From NCBI GenBank assembly GCA_022702015.1, contig JAKONI010000204.1, positions 1 to 47,652 of the forward strand: DNA of 47,652 nt, in the 5' to 3' direction. Numbering within the stretch: the stretch's first letter is position 1; every line of letters begins with the position of its first letter. The stretch is from Beijerinckiaceae bacterium (lineage in GTDB: Bacteria; Pseudomonadota; Alphaproteobacteria; Rhizobiales; Beijerinckiaceae). The translations under genes were made by a program, and so were the position numbers. Below the pieces are notes generated by a model, which saw only the letters and a program-made list of their open reading frames with translations, was not told the DNA's origin and ran no database searches. This document shows positions 42,985-47,652 of the stretch, one piece after another.

Positions 42985-43572
42985 ATGAGCGAGGCCACCA
43001 TCCACCCGACGTGGGGGTATCGTCCCGACGGCTCGGCGCGGATCTTCGACCTCGGCCCGGATGAGACCCTGCCGGATGGCTGGCACCCCTCGCCCACCGT
43101 CATCACCGATCCGGCGCGCGCCACGGCGGAGGCCCTGTCGGCTACGGTCGCCCGGGCGGCGGAAGCACCCCGGCGGCCGGCGGTACCGCTCGCTCCCCTC
43201 AGCGCCGACGCGATCGCTGCGCTCTAGGCCGAGAACGCACGCCTCGCCGCCGAGGTCACCGAACTGCGTAGGGCCTTGGACACCAGCCGGGCCGCGCATG
43301 TCGAGGCCCTCGCGCACATCGAGACCCTCGCTACCCAGCGCGCGGAGGCGCTGGCCTCGGCCGCCCCGGCGGATCGTACGCAGGCCGATGGCGAGACCCC
43401 GGATGCCGAACCGCCCGCTGCCAGCGCGCCGCCCCCGGCCCGCACTAGGGACGAGGCCCGCGAGGAGGTGCGCGCCCTCCTCGGGGAGGACCTGACCGAC
43501 CGGGAGATTGCCCGGCGGGTCGGCGTCTCACCCTCGACCGTCGCCGCCGTCCGGAAGACCGCGGGAGCCTGA
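42985..43572 (+). pseudogene. Helix-turn-helix protein split by an in-frame amber codon
   Basis: From ATG 42985 the frame encodes 80 residues (SEATIHPTWGYRPDGSARIF, DETLPDGWHPSPTVITDP) and stops at TAG 43225-43227 in ADAIAAL-stop-AENARLAAEVTELRRAL. The same frame continues to TGA at 43570-43572. The downstream half has a coiled coil (AENARLAAEVTELRRALDTS) and a C-terminal helix-turn-helix (EDLTDREIARRVGVSPSTVA). CAG to TAG is one change. Intact length would be 195 residues. A DNA-binding protein inactivated by nonsense mutation, or possibly read through. Confidence 0.7.
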
Positions 43573-43636
43573 CCATGCTGACCGAATGCGGTCAAGGATC
43601 TCAGCCGAATGCGTCGGCTGGCGGGATGTTACGTGG

Positions 43637-43886
43637 TCATCTCCACCTCGCACCGTAGTTCCGGTACGCGCGCCCAAGGTTCGGTAGTTTGAGCCATCGC
43701 GGCAAAGTGCGAGCCAGCTGCCGTTTCACGGACAGCTAGTATCGCGCTCCAGGTTGCTGTGAAGGCCGCGACACAAGAGGGATCGAAGTGACTGCCGCTG
43801 TCAGCCTGGATGCAGCGTAGCGCCTCGTCGAACGGCATGGATGCCTTGTAGGGACGCGCTGTGGTCAGCGCGTCGAATACGTCCGC
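43637..43886 (-). pseudogene. C-terminal remnant of an HD-GYP phosphodiesterase
   Basis: On the minus strand, VADVFDALTTARPYKASMPF and EALRCIQADSGSHFDPSCVAAF match the end of HD-GYP domains (D-x-YDALTSxRPYK and GxHFDP). The HD and GYP motifs upstream are missing; the sequence breaks at about 43886. The fragment ends near 43637. It cannot be catalytic. Confidence 0.7.
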
Positions 43887-43939
43887 AACCGGATCGGGGC
43901 GCGGTGAGGATCGCCACCGCCGGTCGCCGGCCGGCCTGA

Positions 43940-44137
43940 CGTGGACCGCGCTCGCCCTCCGCCGATCGGGCCGGCATCGGCCGCGAGACGCCCCTGTCGC
44001 CGGAACTCGAGGCCCTCGCGGATCGGGTCCGGCGGCTCCTCCCCTCGTATCGCGACCCGGAGGCCTTCCACGTCGAGCGCGACGCGATCGAGCGTGCGCT
44101 ACGGCGGTTGGCACGAAGCGGATTATGGCGGGAATGA
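43940..44137 (+). pseudogene. Fragment of a small helical protein
   Basis: An open frame without a start codon encodes GRETPLSPELEALADRVRRL then LPSYRDPEAFHVERDAIERA and a short Arg-rich end. The composition and Pro/Arg-rich helical pattern are like small Methylobacterium proteins. The N-terminal part is missing; the frame is preceded by a stop at 43937-43939. It abuts the HD-GYP remnant, so this region is a patchwork of broken pieces. Confidence 0.45.
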
Positions 44138-44263
44138 TCCTGGATCGACGTAGCAATATCAGCGAGCAAATGCAGGTACTCAAGTGGGCTGAGATCTGCC
44201 AGGAGCGAATTATTAACAACCTCAGGTAGAATACCGCGCACGATCGAACGTCGACGACCCGCG

Positions 44264-46450
44264 ATGCCTCCTGCTGTCCGCATCCCTGCCCGAATAGATC
44301 CGGTATCCGCCTTTCCGGATGGGCGGTATGATCCCCAACTCGACGCTATCTGTCGAACCGCTGCGGCGCTATTCGGCGTTCGTTATGCGTTCGTGTCCCA
44401 CCTCAATGCCGACTGCCAGCTATTCCTCGGCCGCGAGGGATTGAGCATCGCCAGTTCGCCGCGCTCTGCGGCGTTCTGCGCGCTCACCATGCTCGGGGCG
44501 CCACTCGAACCGCTGATTGTCCTGGATACGTGGCTCGACGCGCGCTTCTCGGCAAATCCGTTCGTCACGGGAGAGCCACATCTCCGTTTCTATGCTGGGG
44601 TACCGATCTCGTTGGACGATGCCGGTGACGGAGCGACCGTTTGTATCGCCGACTCATCCCCCAGAACGACGTTCGATGCAGCGGATCGGCAACGGCTGTG
44701 CGACCTCGCTTCGTTTGTAGAAGCTGCGCTCCAGGGACGCGAGGCTGTGAGAGTTACTCGGCGTGCGCAGGAGCTTGCCGCGGAGAGCGAGCAACGTTTC
44801 CGCCTCCTTGCTGAAAGCGCACATGATGTTTTCGAGCTAGGCAATCTAGATCTCCATCGTACCTATGTGTCACCGGCGTCTTATGAGATATTTGGGTACA
44901 CCCCGGTGGAACTCGTCGGATCAACAGCGACGGATATGCTTCACCCCGACGATGTTCGTGTTTTCGCCGAACACTGGTCACGGGTTCGGAGCGCTGACGG
45001 TGAGCGTGCGGCCTGTTGTATCCGCCATCGACACAAAGACGGGGGTTACGTCTGGGTTGAGACGTCCGTGGCCCTGCTCAATGATGCAGAGGCGGGACAC
45101 GTATCCGGCTACGTCGCAGTTCTTCGTGACGTCACTGCGCGAAAGGAGGCCGAGGAGCAGATGCGTCACATGGCGTTGCACGACGCCCTCACCGGCCTTC
45201 CCAACCGGGCGCTGTTCCGGGATCGCCTTGGTCAAGCTATCGCCCAGACGGCACGTACCCACACTCCGTTCGCCGTGCTCATGTGTGATCTCGATCGGTT
45301 CAAGGCGATCAACGACAGCCTGGGCCATCCTGCCGGCGACATTCTGCTCAGGGTGGTCGCCGATCGGATGCGAGCAGCGCTTCGTCCCTACGACACGGTG
45401 GCGAGGCTTGGGGGCGACGAGTTCGCCATCGTCCTGAGCCATCTCGACGAACCGTGTTTCGCCGCCAGCGTCGCGGACAAGCTGATCACCGCAATCAGTA
45501 AGCCGATCGATCTCGACGGCCAGACAGTCGAAGTCGGCATCAGCGTGGGGTTCGCAGTGGCGACCGAGCGGGACGTCGACCCGGATGAGCTGTTTAAGCG
45601 TGCCGACATCGCGCTGTACGAGGCCAAGGCCGCCGGGCGAGCCACCTTTCGAATGTTCTGTCCCAACGCTGGTGTACGGGTAGCGACGCGGAGCCAGCTC
45701 GGCCTCGATATGAAGGATGCCCTCCGACGTGGCGAGTTCCACCTGGCCTACCAACCGGTAATTGATGCTGAGACAGGGGCGGTCGTGAGCTTCGAGGCGT
45801 TGATGCGTTGGCGCCACCCGATACGTGGTGAAATCCCTCCTGGCGAATTCATCCCCTTGGCGGAGGAAACCGGGCTGATCGTATCGCTCGGTACTTGGGC
45901 CCTTCGCGAAGCGTGTCGTGAAGCGATGGGGTGGCCAGACGCGGTGCGTGTCGGTGTGAACGTTTCGGCCGTGCAGTTCCGCGGCGGCCTGGAGGAGGCA
46001 GTGCTCTCCGCGTTGGCAGAGACTAGGCTACCCGCCAATCGGCTGAAGCTGGAGGTCACCGAGAGCGTCCTGATGCGGGATGCGGATGGTGTGCTAGCCT
46101 GCCTTCACCGCCTGAGGGCGCTCGGCGTTTTGGTGGCGCTCGACGACTTCGGCACCGGCTACTCGTCACTCTCCTACCTACGCCGCTTCCCCTTCGACAA
46201 GATCAAGATCGACCGAGCCTTCATTCGCGATATTGCTGATCCAGAGGCTGCTGCGATTGTTCGAGCGGTGGTCAGCATCGGCGAGCGGCTGGGAATGGGC
46301 ATCGTGGCGGAAGGCGTCGAGACAGTCGAACAGCTTGAGCTTGTCCGCAGGGAGGGCTGTGCGCAGGTGCAGGGCTTCCTCTTCAGCAAACCGCTTCCCC
46401 CGGAGGAAGCGCGAGCCTACGCTCTGTCCGCTGGAGCGCGAGTAGCGTAG
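44264..46450 (+). CDS. GAF-PAS-GGDEF-EAL c-di-GMP signalling protein
   Basis: A 728-residue cytosolic protein. GAF domain about 10-165, PAS about 185-305 (VSPASYEIFGYTPVELVGS, VAVLRDVTARKEAEEQ), GGDEF about 310-465 with RLGGDEF (Gly383 to Phe387) and an RPYD inhibitory-site motif five residues before it, then EAL about 475-720 with E511-A-L (SFEALMRWRHP), DDFGTGYSSLSYL and QGFLFSKPLP. Both halves look catalytic: synthesis of c-di-GMP with product inhibition and hydrolysis to pGpG. The GAF and PAS parts presumably select the activity. It overlaps the convergent DUF6362 gene end by 68 nt. Confidence 0.93.
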   Translation: MPPAVRIPARIDPVSAFPDGRYDPQLDAICRTAAALFGVRYAFVSHLNADCQLFLGREGLSIASSPRSAAFCALTMLGAPLEPLIVLDTWLDARFSANPFVTGEPHLRFYAGVPISLDDAGDGATVCIADSSPRTTFDAADRQRLCDLASFVEAALQGREAVRVTRRAQELAAESEQRFRLLAESAHDVFELGNLDLHRTYVSPASYEIFGYTPVELVGSTATDMLHPDDVRVFAEHWSRVRSADGERAACCIRHRHKDGGYVWVETSVALLNDAEAGHVSGYVAVLRDVTARKEAEEQMRHMALHDALTGLPNRALFRDRLGQAIAQTARTHTPFAVLMCDLDRFKAINDSLGHPAGDILLRVVADRMRAALRPYDTVARLGGDEFAIVLSHLDEPCFAASVADKLITAISKPIDLDGQTVEVGISVGFAVATERDVDPDELFKRADIALYEAKAAGRATFRMFCPNAGVRVATRSQLGLDMKDALRRGEFHLAYQPVIDAETGAVVSFEALMRWRHPIRGEIPPGEFIPLAEETGLIVSLGTWALREACREAMGWPDAVRVGVNVSAVQFRGGLEEAVLSALAETRLPANRLKLEVTESVLMRDADGVLACLHRLRALGVLVALDDFGTGYSSLSYLRRFPFDKIKIDRAFIRDIADPEAAAIVRAVVSIGERLGMGIVAEGVETVEQLELVRREGCAQVQGFLFSKPLPPEEARAYALSAGARVA

Positions 46451-47048
46451 CCAGAGCCTCGTCGCCGATCCGGTTCAGTTCCGCCGCGATCCGCTCGCAG
46501 GCCCGGATCCGCCGCCGGTCGAAGGTCCGCCGACAGACCCCTGTCTCGCGGCAGTGATCCGAAACCGACCCGCCCGGTACCGAGCGCACGAGACGGAGGT
46601 GGCGGTCCTGCCGGATCCGGCGCTGCGCCATCGCCCGGGCCCAGACCAGCAGTGCCCGCCGCTCGTCCGAGGCCCGGCCGAAGATCCGCTCCGACCACGC
46701 GATGACGTCGATGCCGGCCCCGTCGTGGCGCGGGTTCACCGGGACCAGCTCGGCGCGGCGGGGCGAGTAGACCGGGATGTCGGGCAGGGTGCGGAACGCC
46801 TCGACTACCGCCTCCGCGAACGCGGCTGCCGTCCAATCCCCGCCCGCCTTGCTCTCCGGTGCATCGTGCTCGTGTCGTCCTGGAGTCGCGCCGACTGGCG
46901 GGCCGATCCGCCCCTCCCGTTCCCTGGAAAGGGCCGGAGGTTCAGTAGCATACCCGGCATCTCCGGCGGGCAGCTTCACCGCCGCAGCCGCTCGGCCGGT
47001 GCTTCGGAACGGCGGTTGACGGTGTCCAAATTCGGCGGGGAGGGTCAC
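46383..47048 (-). CDS. DUF6362 family protein
   Basis: A 221-residue protein from GTG 47048, which overlaps the upstream cupin-domain stop by 4 nt (GTGA). The conserved part is WTAAAFAEAVVEAFRTLPDI, RIFGRASDERRALLVWARAM and a C-terminal helix-turn-helix-like HCRETGVCRRTFDRRRIRA, which is the DUF6362 layout found in phage and mobile DNA of alphaproteobacteria. Residues 1-60 are Pro/Arg-rich and may be non-native. Tail-to-tail overlap with the GGDEF-EAL gene is 68 nt. Confidence 0.65.
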   Translation of the reverse strand: MTLPAEFGHRQPPFRSTGRAAAAVKLPAGDAGYATEPPALSREREGRIGPPVGATPGRHEHDAPESKAGGDWTAAAFAEAVVEAFRTLPDIPVYSPRRAELVPVNPRHDGAGIDVIAWSERIFGRASDERRALLVWARAMAQRRIRQDRHLRLVRSVPGGSVSDHCRETGVCRRTFDRRRIRACERIAAELNRIGDEALATLLALQRTERRLALPPGEAVC

Positions 47049-47446
47049 CCATCGCCTCCGGCAGAGCCCCGATCATGGACCCCCGCGAGATCTCCGTCCG
47101 CCTCCACGACATCCTCCGCGACGCCTCTCGGATCGACATAGAACATCCGCTGCACCCAGCCGGCCTCGATGGCCGCGTTGCCATGATGGACGTCGCCGGG
47201 CCGCATCGACATGACCGTTCCTGGCAAGACCGTATGGCGCTCGCCGCGGCACCAGACCGAGTGCACTCCGCCAGTAATGACGCCGATAAGGTATTGGGGA
47301 TGGGAATGCGGCTTGAACGTCTGCCGTACGTAGTGGGCGGCCAACGTCTCCAGGCCTCGATGACCCAGCGGGCGCTTGATCGAAACCCGGTCCCCTCTGG
47401 GTGCTGGACCCGGCATATCATCCATCACTTTTGCCCAAGCGTTCAC
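47045..47446 (-). CDS. Truncated AraC-type ligand-binding (cupin) domain
   Basis: A 133-residue protein from GTG 47446. QTFKPHSHPQYLIGVI and VLPGTVMSMRPGDVHHGNAA are the metal/ligand-binding cupin core of AraC-family regulators (AraC_binding). The sequence continues to RMFYVDPRGVAEDVVEADGD and then ends, without the usual C-terminal helix-turn-helix pair. It is probably a regulator cut in half by recombination with the DUF6362 gene, with which it overlaps by 4 nt. It could act as a dimer-forming competitor but is more likely a remnant. Confidence 0.6.
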   Translation of the reverse strand: MNAWAKVMDDMPGPAPRGDRVSIKRPLGHRGLETLAAHYVRQTFKPHSHPQYLIGVITGGVHSVWCRGERHTVLPGTVMSMRPGDVHHGNAAIEAGWVQRMFYVDPRGVAEDVVEADGDLAGVHDRGSAGGDG

Positions 47447-47652
47447 GCGGCGTTTGCTCTATTTCTCACTTATCGCGAACGGCAGATTTTTTGCATCAGC
47501 CCTCCCATAAGCGGACCATCGGCTTTCCACCCCAAGCGGTCATCCCGCTTCCGACCCAACCTCGCCGATTGGACAGCTATCAGCTTACCTTCAAAGCAGC
47601 CGTCAATGGCCACCAGCCCTACCATTGATGGCTGGAATGGCTCATCGCTTGA

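Noticed and set aside
44978-45817. 279-codon frame on the minus strand
   Set aside because: Opposite the GGDEF-EAL gene, no motif, shadow composition.
1-47652. CRISPR arrays, tRNA or rRNA genes
   Set aside because: No regularly spaced direct repeats and no cloverleaf or rRNA-like sequence were recognised.

Overview
The window is GC-rich DNA that looks like an accessory replicon or genomic island of an alphaproteobacterium, most likely Methylobacterium or Methylorubrum. This rests on recognised protein families (HWE histidine kinases, an EcfG-type sigma factor, PAS-LuxR regulators, GCG_CRPN-type and YsnF/DUF2382 stress proteins), not on any rRNA or database search. I found no rRNA, tRNA, CRISPR array or replication initiator.

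Layout. 1-7.7 kb: tail of an MBL-fold hydrolase, a membrane hybrid histidine kinase with two receiver domains, then a leftward stress/envelope block (small Cys-rich secreted protein, two DUF2382 proteins, a membrane protein, GlsB-like protein) and a PAS-LuxR regulator. 7.7-18.6 kb: signalling region with an HD-GYP phosphodiesterase overlapping a double-PAS soluble chemoreceptor, a Crp-type regulator overlapping a short HWE kinase, a PAS-HWE kinase with a downstream single-domain response regulator, a broken GGDEF gene and small secreted or membrane proteins. 18.8-22.4 kb: plasmid maintenance (ParA plus a ribbon-helix-helix partner flanked by repeats, an AbrB/PIN toxin-antitoxin pair, a serine recombinase). 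22.7-25.4 kb: an exonuclease VII-like cluster holding a degenerate XseA-like protein, a catalytic XseA and a small XseB. 26.2-32.7 kb: mobilisation genes (helper, TraL/ParA-like NTPase, membrane protein, small protein, MobF relaxase-helicase) with a perfect 17-bp hairpin that is an oriT candidate; no type IV secretion genes are present. 32.7-36.8 kb: a FitAB-type toxin-antitoxin pair, a truncated HNH gene, a DUF2934 gene overlapping a NepR-EcfG fusion that carries a frameshift, and a divergent AraC/SDR pair. 36.9-38.1 kb: an IS3-family element whose OrfA is interrupted by a stop. 38.1-47.6 kb: small hypothetical genes, an IHF-beta/HU protein, a gene split by an amber codon, remnants of an HD-GYP gene, a GAF-PAS-GGDEF-EAL protein, a DUF6362 protein and a truncated AraC sensor domain.

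Two themes stand out. One is c-di-GMP and two-component signalling, with both intact and decaying members. The other is DNA mobility: partition, toxin-antitoxin, relaxase and an exonuclease VII-like unit that may process or protect single-stranded DNA. The most novel-looking items are the XseA-like/XseA/XseB cluster and the NepR-EcfG fusion. Several genes are broken by single lesions (frameshifts, CAG-to-TAG-like stops), as expected of a fluid accessory region.
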